Below are positions 8,592-16,981 of a stretch of 64,000 nucleotides of DNA, in pieces; position 1 is the stretch's first letter; each line of letters begins with the position of its first letter. The stretch spans positions 1-64,000 of the forward strand of contig CP031590.1 in the NCBI GenBank assembly GCA_003217735.2. The letters run 5' to 3'. The notes under the pieces are model-generated. The model was given only the letters and a program-made list of their open reading frames with translations, was not told the DNA's origin and did no database searches. The DNA comes from Marinibacterium anthonyi (lineage in GTDB: Bacteria > Pseudomonadota > Alphaproteobacteria > Rhodobacterales > Rhodobacteraceae). A program made the translations under genes and the position numbers.

Positions 8592-9326
8592 ATGGATATG
8601 ATTGACCTTTCGGCTCTTGGACTAATGGCGGCATTGCTGGCCGGTGCCGTTTCCTTTCTGTCGCCCTGCGTGCTGCCGCTCGTGCCCGGCTACGTATCCT
8701 ACGTTGCTGGACGTACGGTCTCCGGCAGCGCAGCGCCTTCGAAGGGGCGGGCCGTCTGGCTCAGCCTCTGCTTCGTCCTCGGCTTCTCTACTATCTTCAT
8801 CCTGCTCGGCGCCTCAGCCACCGCGCTCGGCCAAACCTTGCTGCGATGGCGCTACGAACTCAACATCGTGGGCGGCGCTATCGTGATTTTGTTCGGCCTG
8901 TTCATGATCGGGGCAGCGCGCCTGTCGGCCATGGAGCGCGACCTGCGCTTCCATCTCGACCTGCCGGGCGGGCAACCGGTCGCCTCCTACGTGCTCGGGC
9001 TCGCCTTCGGTTTCGGCTGGACACCATGCATCGGCCCGATCCTCGGCGCCATCCTGACCGCCAGCGCAACGAGCGCGACGATTGGCGAGGGCGTCGCGAT
9101 GCTTGCTGTCTACTCGGCCGGTCTTGGGGTCCCGTTTCTGGTCGTCGCGGGGTTCACCGACAGTATTGCCGGCAGGCTGCGCGGCGTCGGTCGTTGGGGG
9201 CGGCGCCTGCATCAGGCTGCGGGCGGCGTCATGATCCTGATGGGCTTGGCGATGATGACCGGTCGTTTGAGCGCCTTGGCCTACTGGCTGCTGGACACCT
9301 TCCCGGTCCTTGGGCGGATCGGATGA
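8592..9326 (+). CDS. ccdA: Cytochrome c biogenesis/thiol transport protein CcdA
   Basis: A 244-aa membrane protein with about six helices and the two CcdA cysteine motifs, LSPCVLPLVPGY (near residue 27) and FGWTPCIGPILG (near residue 140). CcdA moves reducing equivalents from cytoplasmic thioredoxin to periplasmic thiol proteins, here presumably the two thioredoxins encoded just upstream. Start codons at 8592 and 8598 are both possible. The 90-bp gap before it holds a 31-codon open frame (8506-8601) that overlaps the start and might be a leader; I have no evidence that it is translated. Confidence 0.92.
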   Translation: MDMIDLSALGLMAALLAGAVSFLSPCVLPLVPGYVSYVAGRTVSGSAAPSKGRAVWLSLCFVLGFSTIFILLGASATALGQTLLRWRYELNIVGGAIVILFGLFMIGAARLSAMERDLRFHLDLPGGQPVASYVLGLAFGFGWTPCIGPILGAILTASATSATIGEGVAMLAVYSAGLGVPFLVVAGFTDSIAGRLRGVGRWGRRLHQAAGGVMILMGLAMMTGRLSALAYWLLDTFPVLGRIG

Positions 9327-9330
9327 ACAG

Positions 9331-9945
9331 ATGCGATTGTACGAGAAACATATCCTCCCTCGGCTGACGCATCTGGCGATGGGCCAGGATCAGCTTCTTC
9401 CCTACCGGCGCCGCGCCGTCTCCGGGCTGCATGGGCGTGTACTGGAGATCGGGATCGGCTCGGGCCTGAACCTTGCGCTCTACCCCGAGGCCGTGCATCA
9501 GATCATCGGTGTTGACCCGTCGCCCGAACTCCTCTCTCGGGCCTCGCAAACCTCCCATGGCCTGATGCCCGCGACCGAGATGATCGAGGGCGTCGCCGAG
9601 GCGTTGCCGCTGGAGGATCGCAGCGTCGATTGCGTCGTCGCCACCTGGACGCTCTGCAGCGTGTTGGAGCCGGAGAAGGTGCTTGCCGAGATCCGGCGCG
9701 TTCTCAAGCCGGATGGCGTTTTCCGCTTTGTCGAGCATGGTTTGGCGCCGGAGCCCAGTGTCCAGCGCTGGCAGCGCTGGCTCACGCCTGTCTGGAAACA
9801 TTGCGCCGGGAACTGTCACCTTGATCGCCCGACGGACGCCCTGGTCGAGAAGAGCAGGTTTCGGATCGAGCGACTCGACACCGGCTATGCGACAGGGCCG
9901 AAGCCTATGGTCTTCATGTATGAAGGGTTCGCATGCATCGACTAG
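9331..9945 (+). CDS. Class I SAM-dependent methyltransferase
   Basis: A 204-aa enzyme starting MRLYEKHILPRLTH. It has the SAM-binding motif LEIGIGSGLNLALYP, the acidic VDPSPELL strand end and DCVVATWTLCSV before the conserved IRRVLKPDGVF. It resembles small UbiE/type-11 methyltransferases. The substrate is unknown. It starts 4 bp after the ccdA stop and is therefore likely in the same operon as the thiol-redox genes. The closing YATGPKPMVFMYEGFA is typical of this subgroup. Confidence 0.82.
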   Translation: MRLYEKHILPRLTHLAMGQDQLLPYRRRAVSGLHGRVLEIGIGSGLNLALYPEAVHQIIGVDPSPELLSRASQTSHGLMPATEMIEGVAEALPLEDRSVDCVVATWTLCSVLEPEKVLAEIRRVLKPDGVFRFVEHGLAPEPSVQRWQRWLTPVWKHCAGNCHLDRPTDALVEKSRFRIERLDTGYATGPKPMVFMYEGFACID

Positions 9946-10176
9946 AGAAGCTGTCGCCAAAGCGGGATAGGCGCGACATCCAAGTGAATTTTGATCTGTC
10001 CCGATCTGGTTTTGGCAGGTTTCAAACCCCTGCGTGGCTCCTTCGTGATATCGCACCGGGTGGCCGCGATACCAGACTAACACATTTCCGGTCAGCGTCT
10101 TGGCGCAAGGGTAGCAAGGGCACTGACCCTGGTCACAATCGAACATTCGGAACATTTACGGCATCGAGAGTCCAAG

Positions 10177-10836
10177 ATGGCAAAAAACCAAGATAACCGG
10201 CAGACCAATCTCAAGCGCGGCATCCGCGTCGAGATCGCCAGCCTCGTCTACAACGTGATCGAGGTCGTCGTATCCGTCACCGTAGGACTTCTGACCGGCA
10301 GCGCAGCGCTGGTGAGCTGGGGTCTCGACAGCACGGTCGAGGCCACCTCGGCCGCGACTCTGATCTGGCGCTTGAAGAGTGAGGTGGACGGTGCCGACAA
10401 GCGCACGGTCCTGCATCGCAAGAAGGTCGCGCTCTTCGTGGTCGCCTGTGCCTTTTGGATCGTCGTCGCGGCGATCCTCTACGAGGCGGTATCCGCGTTC
10501 ATCTCGCAGGACACGCCCGACTTCAATTGGTGGGGTATCGCGATCCTGGGTGCTTCGCTCGTGGTCAACCCGTTCCTCGCCTGGGGCAAGTATCGCTATG
10601 GCAAACGACTCGATGCACCCGCCCTGAAGTACGATGCCAAGGACACGATGATCTGCCAGTATCAGACAATCGTGGTGTTGGCCGGGATCGGTCTGACGCA
10701 ATGGATGGGCTGGTGGTGGGCCGATCCGGTCGCGGCGCTTCTGATCGTGCCCTACGTTGCGTGGGAGGCGTTCGAGGCCACCAAAGATGCGCGGTCGGTC
10801 GATCCGGACGAGGCCGAAGCTACTGCCGACGCCTGA
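10177..10836 (+). CDS. Cation diffusion facilitator-like membrane transporter
   Basis: A 219-aa inner-membrane protein with five to six predicted helices. It resembles the membrane half of CDF exporters (ALVSWGLDSTVEATSAATLIWRLK, with the aspartate expected in helix 2, and a later KYDAKDTMICQYQT). CDF proteins export Zn, Cd, Co or similar ions by proton antiport. The usual cytoplasmic C-terminal domain is missing, so this is a short form. Its 3' end overlaps the convergent P450 gene by 17 bp. Two CDF-type genes lie within 3 kb, which suggests a metal-resistance module. Confidence 0.75.
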   Translation: MAKNQDNRQTNLKRGIRVEIASLVYNVIEVVVSVTVGLLTGSAALVSWGLDSTVEATSAATLIWRLKSEVDGADKRTVLHRKKVALFVVACAFWIVVAAILYEAVSAFISQDTPDFNWWGIAILGASLVVNPFLAWGKYRYGKRLDAPALKYDAKDTMICQYQTIVVLAGIGLTQWMGWWWADPVAALLIVPYVAWEAFEATKDARSVDPDEAEATADA

Positions 10837-12067
10837 CGTTGCGCATGATGAACCGGGATTTAGGCATGGGTGGCAGTTCTCCGGTTTCCAGATCCAGATC
10901 CTGATCCGGCACTTCGAAGTCGATGGCGTTCACCAAGAAACTGCAAAACGCCTTCATCTGGCTGATCGCGATCCACTCGCCCGGACAACGGTGGTTCTTG
11001 TGGTGATCGCCACCGCCCTGCGGAATGAAGTCGTAGGGGTTGTCTTCCCGATCCTGAAACCGCTCGGGCCGGAACTCTTGCGGCGCGTCCCACGAACGAG
11101 CGTCGGTATTCGTGCCGTATAGGTCGAGCAGAACCCTGTACCCTTTGGAAAAGCGATATCCGCGCCACTCGAAATCACTCTTCACCCGTGCCGCGACCGC
11201 GGGAAAGAACGGATACAGACGGCGGACCTCTTGCACGAAAGGTTCGAGCTGTCCCTCGTCGTCCTTCAGCTTTTGCCGCCACTCGGGATGCCGATGCAGG
11301 GCATGCGCCGCCTGGGCGATGAACGCAGAGACGGCGACGATCGGGCGTACTACGTTCAGAAGCTCCACGGCGGCAACCTTGGAGGTCAGCAGCTCCCCAT
11401 TCAGATCGCGCCACGTCGCGACGACATGGGCGGCGCTTTCCTGTCCTGTCTGAAGGCTTCCGTCGCGCAGCCGTTCAATAATCCCGGCTGTCCAACGCTC
11501 TGCGCGATGCCGCGCCAGACGCGCACCCCAGTGCTTCCAGCCGACCGCCCCGGCGTCTTGGAAGAGCGCCGTCATCTGCGCCGTCCGCGTCTCGACCTCC
11601 GCTTCGGGAAGCGGCACGCCCGACCAGGCGCAGGCAGCTCTGGTGAGGATTTCGCGCACTTCGTCGTAGAGAACGACCTTCTCCGCCGCTTGCCAGTCCC
11701 GTGCGTAGCGGTCCAACAGGTCCCGCGTCGTGTTTTCGAGAGCTTCGATCCGCTCCGACGCCATGAGTGACATAAACATCCGCTTCCGATGACGGTGGGC
11801 CTCGCCATCGAGCCCCTGGATGCCCTTTTCGCCGAGCAGGGTTCTCTGGATACGCTTCGGCATCGAGCCTGCGCGCACGAGCCCATCCTCGGAATAGAAG
11901 ACCTCCGCAGCTGCGGCACCAGTCATGCAGATCGTCTTTTGAAAGAGGATGCGGGTCTCGAACAGGTCGCCCTCAAGATCGCGGCATGTGTCCGGAATGA
12001 ACTCATATGGGTTGCGCAGCAGGGCAAGCGTGCTGTCGATGCCCTTTGCGGATGGAATGCTGGACAT
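10820..12067 (-). CDS. Cytochrome P450 of the CYP152 fatty-acid peroxygenase type
   Basis: A 415-aa P450. The haem cysteine is in the CYP152-type loop FIPQGGGDHHKNHRCPGEW (Cys361). Instead of the usual acid-alcohol pair, the I helix has RPIVAV (Arg241-Pro242), the feature by which CYP152 enzymes bind a fatty-acid carboxylate and use hydrogen peroxide directly. Gln84 sits where hydroxylating Bs-beta has glutamine and the decarboxylase OleT has histidine, which favours fatty-acid hydroxylation. It lies 3 bp after lspA in a metal-transporter operon, an unexpected place. No redox partner is encoded nearby, which fits peroxide use. Confidence 0.9.
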   Translation of the reverse strand: MSSIPSAKGIDSTLALLRNPYEFIPDTCRDLEGDLFETRILFQKTICMTGAAAAEVFYSEDGLVRAGSMPKRIQRTLLGEKGIQGLDGEAHRHRKRMFMSLMASERIEALENTTRDLLDRYARDWQAAEKVVLYDEVREILTRAACAWSGVPLPEAEVETRTAQMTALFQDAGAVGWKHWGARLARHRAERWTAGIIERLRDGSLQTGQESAAHVVATWRDLNGELLTSKVAAVELLNVVRPIVAVSAFIAQAAHALHRHPEWRQKLKDDEGQLEPFVQEVRRLYPFFPAVAARVKSDFEWRGYRFSKGYRVLLDLYGTNTDARSWDAPQEFRPERFQDREDNPYDFIPQGGGDHHKNHRCPGEWIAISQMKAFCSFLVNAIDFEVPDQDLDLETGELPPMPKSRFIMRNVRRRQ

Positions 12068-12070
12068 CGA

Positions 12071-12571
12071 TTATTTCCCCGTAACGTTTTCTTCTCGGTG
12101 GTTACGTTCGGGCTTGTTCTGCGCCGAGCGGAAGCTGTCCCAGAACAGCAGGGCCGCACCGCAGAAAATCGCCACATCCGCAAGATTAAAGGACGGCCAG
12201 TGGTATGTTCCGTAATGGAAATCCAGAAAATCCGGGACGGCCTGATAACGCAGCCGGTCGAGGACATTGCCGAGCGCGCCGCCGATGATCAGACCGAGAG
12301 CGGCAGCCGTCAGCCTGTCCGGCGCGCGCCACAACCAGATCAGCAGCCATGCCACGATCACGCCAGCAAGCGCGATGAGACCCCACCAAGGCACGATCCC
12401 GCCCAGCATACCGAAGCTGACTCCATCGTTCAGAACCCGCACGAGATTGAGAAAGGGTAGAACCTCGACGCCGCGCTCAAGCGCCGGTGTGTTCAGCGCA
12501 AGCGCCTTGGTACCCTGATCGAGGCCGAACGCCGCGATCGCGCAGAGCCCGCCCAGAACGCGGCTGTTCAT
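12071..12571 (-). CDS. lspA: Lipoprotein signal peptidase LspA
   Basis: A 166-aa signal peptidase II with four membrane helices. Its catalytic aspartates are in GGALGNVLDRLRY and SFNLADVAIF. LspA cleaves prolipoprotein signal peptides after lipid attachment. Its ATG overlaps the stop of the HMA-CDF transporter gene (ATGA). Plasmid-borne lspA copies are known partners of metal exporters, for example PbrC in lead-resistance operons. A role in Pb/Cd/Zn resistance rather than housekeeping is therefore likely here. All catalytic residues are present. Confidence 0.93.
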   Translation of the reverse strand: MNSRVLGGLCAIAAFGLDQGTKALALNTPALERGVEVLPFLNLVRVLNDGVSFGMLGGIVPWWGLIALAGVIVAWLLIWLWRAPDRLTAAALGLIIGGALGNVLDRLRYQAVPDFLDFHYGTYHWPSFNLADVAIFCGAALLFWDSFRSAQNKPERNHREENVTGK

Positions 12572-13422
12572 GCCGCTGCCTTCAGATCGGCCCGCGCATC
12601 GCGAATGATCGCCCAGGACGAGTGCAGGAACAGTCCGGCGATGCCGAAGGCGACGATGAGGTCCGGCCAGGCGCTGCCCAGCCACGCCACGAGACCGGCG
12701 GCAACGACAACCGCCGCATTGCCGATGGCGTCGTTGCGCGAGAATAGCCAGACGGCCCGCATGTTCGCGTCGCCCTTGCGGAACCGCAGCAGCGGCAGAA
12801 CGGAGATGACGTTGACGACAAGGGCGATCATGCCAAGCAGGCCCATTAGACCTGCATCCGGCGTCGTCCGTTCGAAGACTCGCACGATGGTCGTGCCGAG
12901 GACGCCAAGGCCGAGCAGGCCGAGGAAGATGCCTTGGATCAAGGCCGACCGTGCCCGCCAGGCGAGGCTCCAGCCGATGGCCAGCAGGCCAAGGAAGGTG
13001 ATCGCGCCGTCGCCGATGAAATCGAGCGCATCGGCCTTCACGGCCTGCGATCCGGAAATGAAACCGCCGATCATTTCGAGGACCCCGTATCCCACGTTCA
13101 GGATCACGACGATCCAGAGGGCACGGCGGTAGGCCGGGTCCTGATGGGCGGGATTCGGCGGAATGTCTTCATCGCCCTCGATCCGGTCGAAGCCATAGCC
13201 TGTCACCGCGACTGCCTTTTCGATGTCCGGCAGGCGCACTTCGGGTGCAGTCAGTGTCATGATGTGCGTCGCGGCCGACACTTTCACATCGCCGGGCGCG
13301 ACCCCGGCTGCCTGTGCCGCCCGCTCGATCTGCGCGGCATCCTTGGCGCAATCCATACCGGAAACCCGGTAACGGACGGGCGGGACATCTGCCGTCGATC
13401 CGGCATTTTCGGTGTTGGCCAT
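12568..13422 (-). CDS. CDF cation exporter with N-terminal HMA domain
   Basis: A 284-aa inner-membrane transporter. Residues about 15-85 form a heavy-metal-associated domain with GMDCAKDA, retaining one of the two usual cysteines. Six membrane helices follow, with the CDF metal-site motif KADALDFIGDGAITF and a later FSRNDAIGNAAV. The C-terminal cytoplasmic CDF domain is short. Start chosen at MANTENAG, 57 bp from the divergent regulator; longer reading frames would run into the regulator promoter. It is first in an operon with lspA and the P450 and is probably repressed by the CmtR-like protein. Likely substrates are Cd, Pb or Zn (inference). Confidence 0.88.
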   Translation of the reverse strand: MANTENAGSTADVPPVRYRVSGMDCAKDAAQIERAAQAAGVAPGDVKVSAATHIMTLTAPEVRLPDIEKAVAVTGYGFDRIEGDEDIPPNPAHQDPAYRRALWIVVILNVGYGVLEMIGGFISGSQAVKADALDFIGDGAITFLGLLAIGWSLAWRARSALIQGIFLGLLGLGVLGTTIVRVFERTTPDAGLMGLLGMIALVVNVISVLPLLRFRKGDANMRAVWLFSRNDAIGNAAVVVAAGLVAWLGSAWPDLIVAFGIAGLFLHSSWAIIRDARADLKAAA

Positions 13423-13460
13423 GGTCGCGCTATTCCTGCTAGGATGAATCGAAGAACAAC

Positions 13461-13480
13461 ATATCAGCGAGGAGTGATAT
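13461..13480. promoter_or_regulatory. Candidate operator of the CmtR-like repressor
   Basis: ATATCA and TGATAT form a 6-bp perfect inverted repeat with an 8-bp spacer. It lies in the 56-bp gap between divergent genes and overlaps the start codon and Shine-Dalgarno (CGAGGAG) of the regulator gene. ArsR-family repressors bind such short dyads. This is the only obvious dyad in the gap. Confidence 0.55.
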
Positions 13481-13823
13481 GGCGCAATTGGTCGATGACC
13501 GCAAGAGCGCAACCATCGAGCGACGGGCGAAGCTGTTCCGCGGCTTCGCGGACCCGAGCCGCCTGGCCATCCTCGGTGCACTTTGCAACGAGCCATTGGC
13601 CGTTCACGAGATCGTCGAGCGGACCGAACTATCGCAACCCAACGTCTCCAACCATCTGAGGTGCCTGCTGGACTGCGGGCTTGTCGCCAGCGACCGCGAA
13701 GGGCGCTTCATCCGTTACCGTATCAGCAACCCGCGCATCACGGTCCTTCTGAACGATGTGGACGCACTTCTCGACGTGGTCGCAAAGGGTGTTGAGGCGT
13801 GTGACAATTATCGTGAGGCGTGA
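13479..13823 (+). CDS. ArsR/SmtB-family metal sensor, CmtR-like (Cd/Pb)
   Basis: A 114-aa winged-helix repressor. The DNA-recognition part is VHEIVERTELSQPNVSNHL. Cys62 and Cys66 lie in RCLLDCGLV and a third, Cys108, near the C-terminus (EACDN). This is the cysteine arrangement by which CmtR senses Cd(II) or Pb(II). It is transcribed divergently from the HMA-CDF/lspA/P450 operon and most likely represses it until metal binds. Length and fold are typical for the family. Confidence 0.88.
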   Translation: MAQLVDDRKSATIERRAKLFRGFADPSRLAILGALCNEPLAVHEIVERTELSQPNVSNHLRCLLDCGLVASDREGRFIRYRISNPRITVLLNDVDALLDVVAKGVEACDNYREA

Positions 13824-14008
13824 GTCAGAACGGACGGCCGGTCGACTCGGCGCAGATCGGTTGGAAAGATGTTGTCCGTGTGCAGGGTCCGACCGGAATC
13901 CTGCTGAGGTTCGACAAGCTGGCTTCGGAAGAGACACCATTCATGTATCACTGCCACATCCTCGAACACGAGGATGCGGGCATGATGGGGCAGTTTACGG
14001 TCACATAA
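13821..14008 (+). pseudogene. 3' remnant of a multicopper oxidase gene
   Basis: About 60 codons matching the C-terminal end of bilirubin oxidase/CueO-like multicopper oxidases. SQNGRPVDSAQIGWKD is followed by the copper-binding MYHCHILEHEDAGMMGQF (His-Cys-His type 1/type 3 ligands). The first roughly 400 residues are missing, and the homology starts right at the regulator's stop codon. The upstream part was therefore lost when the CmtR module was joined on. It cannot make an active enzyme. Confidence 0.8.
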
Positions 14009-14278
14009 CAGGACCCCACCCGCTCGACACCGGGCGTCGTCAAGAGCTTACGTCTTCTTGCGGCGTTCTATCAGGTGCCGGTGTCGCCTTGTTGAAACGC
14101 ATTACGGAGTATGTCTAGACCCGAACGGAGAACACCTCGCTAAGCTGCGGGTCCGCCGAAGCGGCCGTCCAGTCGCTCGGCAGCATTCGTCAAAAAGGGC
14201 TCGAAGCCCACGTCGGCAGGTAGGTCTTCGCACGTCCGGTCTCGGCTGGCGAACGGCGTACGCCGTTCGCCGAAGGTA

Positions 14279-14911
14279 TCAAATGTCGACCGACTCCGCG
14301 ATGCTCAGAGCATCCTCAAGTTCAACGCCCAGGTACCGGACCGTACTGTCCACCTTGGTGTGACCGAGCAGGAGCTGGACCGCGCGAAGATTGCCTGTTT
14401 TGCGGTAGATTTGTGCAGCCTTGGTGCGCCTCAACGAGTGCGTGCCGTAGCCGCTCGGCTCGAGACCGATCGCCGTCACCCACTCTCGGACGAGCCGCGC
14501 GTATTGTCGCGTCGAAATGTGCGGCCTGGCGTGAAACCGGCTCGGGAACAGGAAGGCGCAGCCGATCATCTCCGGCCGCTTCACCCACTCCGAGATCGAA
14601 GCTCGGGTGTTTTCCGTGACTTCGAACTGAACGGGGCGGCGCGTCTTGCTCTGGATGACCGATACGCGTTCGCGGACACGATCGCCGACAACGAGCTGGG
14701 CGACCCTCAGACCGACGAGGTCGCAGCCCCGCAACTTGCTGTCGATGGCGAGATTGAACAGAGCGAGATCGCGAAGGTTGCTCGCGAGTTCGAGGCGCGC
14801 ACGGATCGCCCAGACCTGTTTCGGCAGCAGAGGCCGTTTCTGGCCAACGAGCCTGCCACGGTTCCAAGGGCGTCGCTTCGGCTTGATGGCGGGGAGTTGG
14901 ATTTTGGACAT
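14279..14911 (-). CDS. Short tyrosine recombinase/integrase
   Basis: A 210-aa catalytic-domain-only tyrosine recombinase beginning MSKIQLPAIKPKRRPWNRG. Catalytic residues are visible: Arg in SKLRGCDLVGLRV, His-Leu-Arg in GTHSLRRTKAAQ, His in LLGHTKVDST and Tyr in VRYLG. The N-terminal core-binding domain of normal phage-type integrases is absent. Such short integrases are common on alphaproteobacterial plasmids and act at unidentified sites. It lies between the broken oxidase remnant and the mer cluster, so it may mark a module boundary. The 312 bp upstream (14912-15223) hold no gene I can support. Confidence 0.88.
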   Translation of the reverse strand: MSKIQLPAIKPKRRPWNRGRLVGQKRPLLPKQVWAIRARLELASNLRDLALFNLAIDSKLRGCDLVGLRVAQLVVGDRVRERVSVIQSKTRRPVQFEVTENTRASISEWVKRPEMIGCAFLFPSRFHARPHISTRQYARLVREWVTAIGLEPSGYGTHSLRRTKAAQIYRKTGNLRAVQLLLGHTKVDSTVRYLGVELEDALSIAESVDI

Positions 14912-15223
14912 GAGACTTTCTCCATCCGTCCCTCCCGGCCCAGGCGTCAACATCGCGTGACCCCGAGATATTAAGCGATGTCGCGAAGGACCGGTGAAGA
15001 AGATTGGCTCCGGGCCGCCGCCGCCGCGCTGCCGCAAGGCCGCACCGAGCCCACTTTGACCGATGCTGCGTAAAGGATGTATCGCTGCTTTCGAGGGCGG
15101 TAGAAAACCTGCTTGATCGCAGCCGCGATGCGGAGGGAAAGCAGCGCCGAGTTGTCGGAACGCGTGAACCAAAAGGCGATCTAATCGAACGATTCAGCGC
15201 TTCACCCCGTCTGCGGCTGCCTC

Positions 15224-15550
15224 TCAAATACTGCGCGGTGCCCAGAGAATAATACCCGCACCGACAAGGCAAATGACCGCTCCAACTACATCCCATTGAT
15301 CCGGGCGATGCCCTTCTACGCCCCATAGCCACAGCAGGGACGATACGATGTAAACGCCACCGTAGACTGCATAGGCGCGGCCCGCCTGATCGGCGGGGCT
15401 GAGCGCCAGTAGCCAGGCGAAAGCGGCAAGGGACAGCATGCCCGGTGCCAACCAAAACACGCTCTTGTCCAGCCGGAACCAGGCCCAGAAAGCAAAGCAT
15501 CCGGCAATTTCGGCCAGCGCAGCGGCGAAGTAGATAAGAACCGTCTTCAT
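15224..15550 (-). CDS. YnfA family (UPF0060) small membrane protein
   Basis: A 108-aa protein with four membrane helices, matching YnfA in length and motifs: [39 protein letters not shown] and [20 protein letters not shown]. YnfA proteins resemble small multidrug-resistance exporters. It lies downstream of the mer operon on the same strand (56 bp after the flavin oxidoreductase). YnfA genes are often seen at the ends of mercury clusters. A start 12 bp upstream (15562) is possible; the one chosen gives the usual 108 residues. Confidence 0.9.
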   Translation of the reverse strand: MKTVLIYFAAALAEIAGCFAFWAWFRLDKSVFWLAPGMLSLAAFAWLLALSPADQAGRAYAVYGGVYIVSSLLWLWGVEGHRPDQWDVVGAVICLVGAGIILWAPRSI

Positions 15551-15606
15551 CGGGCCAGACATACGTTCCGAGGAGGATCGGGTCTATTGCGAAAAATCTT
15601 TCAAAT

Positions 15607-16959
15607 TCAGAGAAGCGAGCCCAAATCCGATCCAACACTTGGATAGGCCGCCGTCATCGACTTAAGTTGCTTGGCCGCCAGGCCCAGCTTGATTGCCAGC
15701 CCGAAGAAATTGATCAGTTCGCCGTATTCCGGGCCGAACAGGTGCGCGCCGAGGATCTTGCCGTTCGACTTGTCCACGAGGACCTTCGCGGCAGCAGAGG
15801 TCTCGCCGATCCGGTAGTTCGAATACCAATCGCCAGTGTCGGTGAACCGAACATCGACATCATACCCGGCGTCCCTTGCCTCACTTTCCAACATACCGAC
15901 ACGCGCCACTTCCGGGACTGTGAAGACGGCTGTAGGAATACCGGCATAATCCGGTGCGGTCTGAGTGTCTTTGAGCATGTTGGAGGCCGCGACCTTCCCT
16001 TCGATCACTGCGACTGGCGTCAGCGGCATGCCATCGGTGTCGGCGCAATCTCCGGCGGCAAAGACCGCGCTGTTCGTCGTGCTTTGCAGATGCGGGGCTA
16101 CAACGATGCCCTTGTCGCTGTAATCAACACCAGCCGCCTCAAGATTCAGATCGGCCAGGGCTGCCACACGGCCCGCGCCATGCACGACCAGATCGGTTTC
16201 GATTGTTCGGGTTTCATCGCCCGACTTCACCTCGACAGTGAATGCTCTACTGGCTTCCGAGACCGACACGATTTCGGTTTCGCGCATCAGGTCCACGCCG
16301 ATACCGCCGCTGCGGTCGATCAGCATTTCGACCAGATCGGGATCGAAGCCGCGTAAGGGCCGGGCGCCACGATCCACGATGATCGGGTTGGCTCCGGCCC
16401 GTGCGGCGATATGCGCAAACTCGAAGGACACGAAGCCGCCACCGATAAAAAGAACCCGATTGGGAAGGGCCTCCAGGTTGAGGAAATCCGTGCTGTCGAT
16501 CACGAGATCGGCCCCTGTGAAGCTCAGCGGCCTGGGCATGGCACCGGCGGCCACGAGGAACCGTTCCGACTGATATGCCGTTCCATCGACCTCCAGCGTG
16601 TTGCTTCCCGTGAACCGCGCGGCTCCATGCAGGGTTTCGACGCCGTTGCCCGACAGGCCCTTTTCCATCTTGTCCGGCACGGGATCGGTGAAGCCACGCT
16701 TGTGTGCCATCAGATCGGCCCAGTTGATCGACAGATCACCGGGATCGATCCCCTTGCCCTGCATGAGCCGTGCCGCGTCCATGATTTCCGCACCGCGCCG
16801 CAGGATTTTCTTTGGATCGCAGCCGCGCAATGCGCAGGTGCCGCCGTAGGGCAGCGCATCGACAATGGCGACACGCCATCCTGCCGCGCCACATTTGTTG
16901 GCCGCGGCCACGCCCGCCATGCCCGCCCCGATGACGATCAGGTCGTAGTCTTCATTCAT
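15607..16959 (-). CDS. Class I flavin disulfide oxidoreductase (glutathione/mercuric reductase-like)
   Basis: A 450-aa FAD protein with IVIGAGMAGVAAANKCG, the redox disulfide motif GGTCALRGCDPKK, a second nucleotide site FIGGGFVSFEFAHIAAR and the AAGDCAD flavin motif. It is not MerA: there is no C-terminal cysteine pair. The usual C-terminal His-Pro-Thr-x-x-Glu base motif also appears to be replaced by AAYPSVGSD, so classical disulfide chemistry may be altered. It follows merA by 22 bp in the same operon. Its substrate is unknown; a role in keeping thiols reduced under mercury stress is inference. Confidence 0.85.
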   Translation of the reverse strand: MNEDYDLIVIGAGMAGVAAANKCGAAGWRVAIVDALPYGGTCALRGCDPKKILRRGAEIMDAARLMQGKGIDPGDLSINWADLMAHKRGFTDPVPDKMEKGLSGNGVETLHGAARFTGSNTLEVDGTAYQSERFLVAAGAMPRPLSFTGADLVIDSTDFLNLEALPNRVLFIGGGFVSFEFAHIAARAGANPIIVDRGARPLRGFDPDLVEMLIDRSGGIGVDLMRETEIVSVSEASRAFTVEVKSGDETRTIETDLVVHGAGRVAALADLNLEAAGVDYSDKGIVVAPHLQSTTNSAVFAAGDCADTDGMPLTPVAVIEGKVAASNMLKDTQTAPDYAGIPTAVFTVPEVARVGMLESEARDAGYDVDVRFTDTGDWYSNYRIGETSAAAKVLVDKSNGKILGAHLFGPEYGELINFFGLAIKLGLAAKQLKSMTAAYPSVGSDLGSLL

Positions 16960-16981
16960 TCTCCGGTCCTTGTCCTGATCT

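Noticed and set aside
8506-8601. 31-codon frame between the tlpA-like gene and ccdA
   Set aside because: Possible leader peptide overlapping the ccdA start, but there is no Shine-Dalgarno or family to support it.
14322-15638. 438-codon minus-strand frame
   Set aside because: It runs through the integrase and ynfA in a different frame and gives a low-complexity Arg/Ser-rich product.
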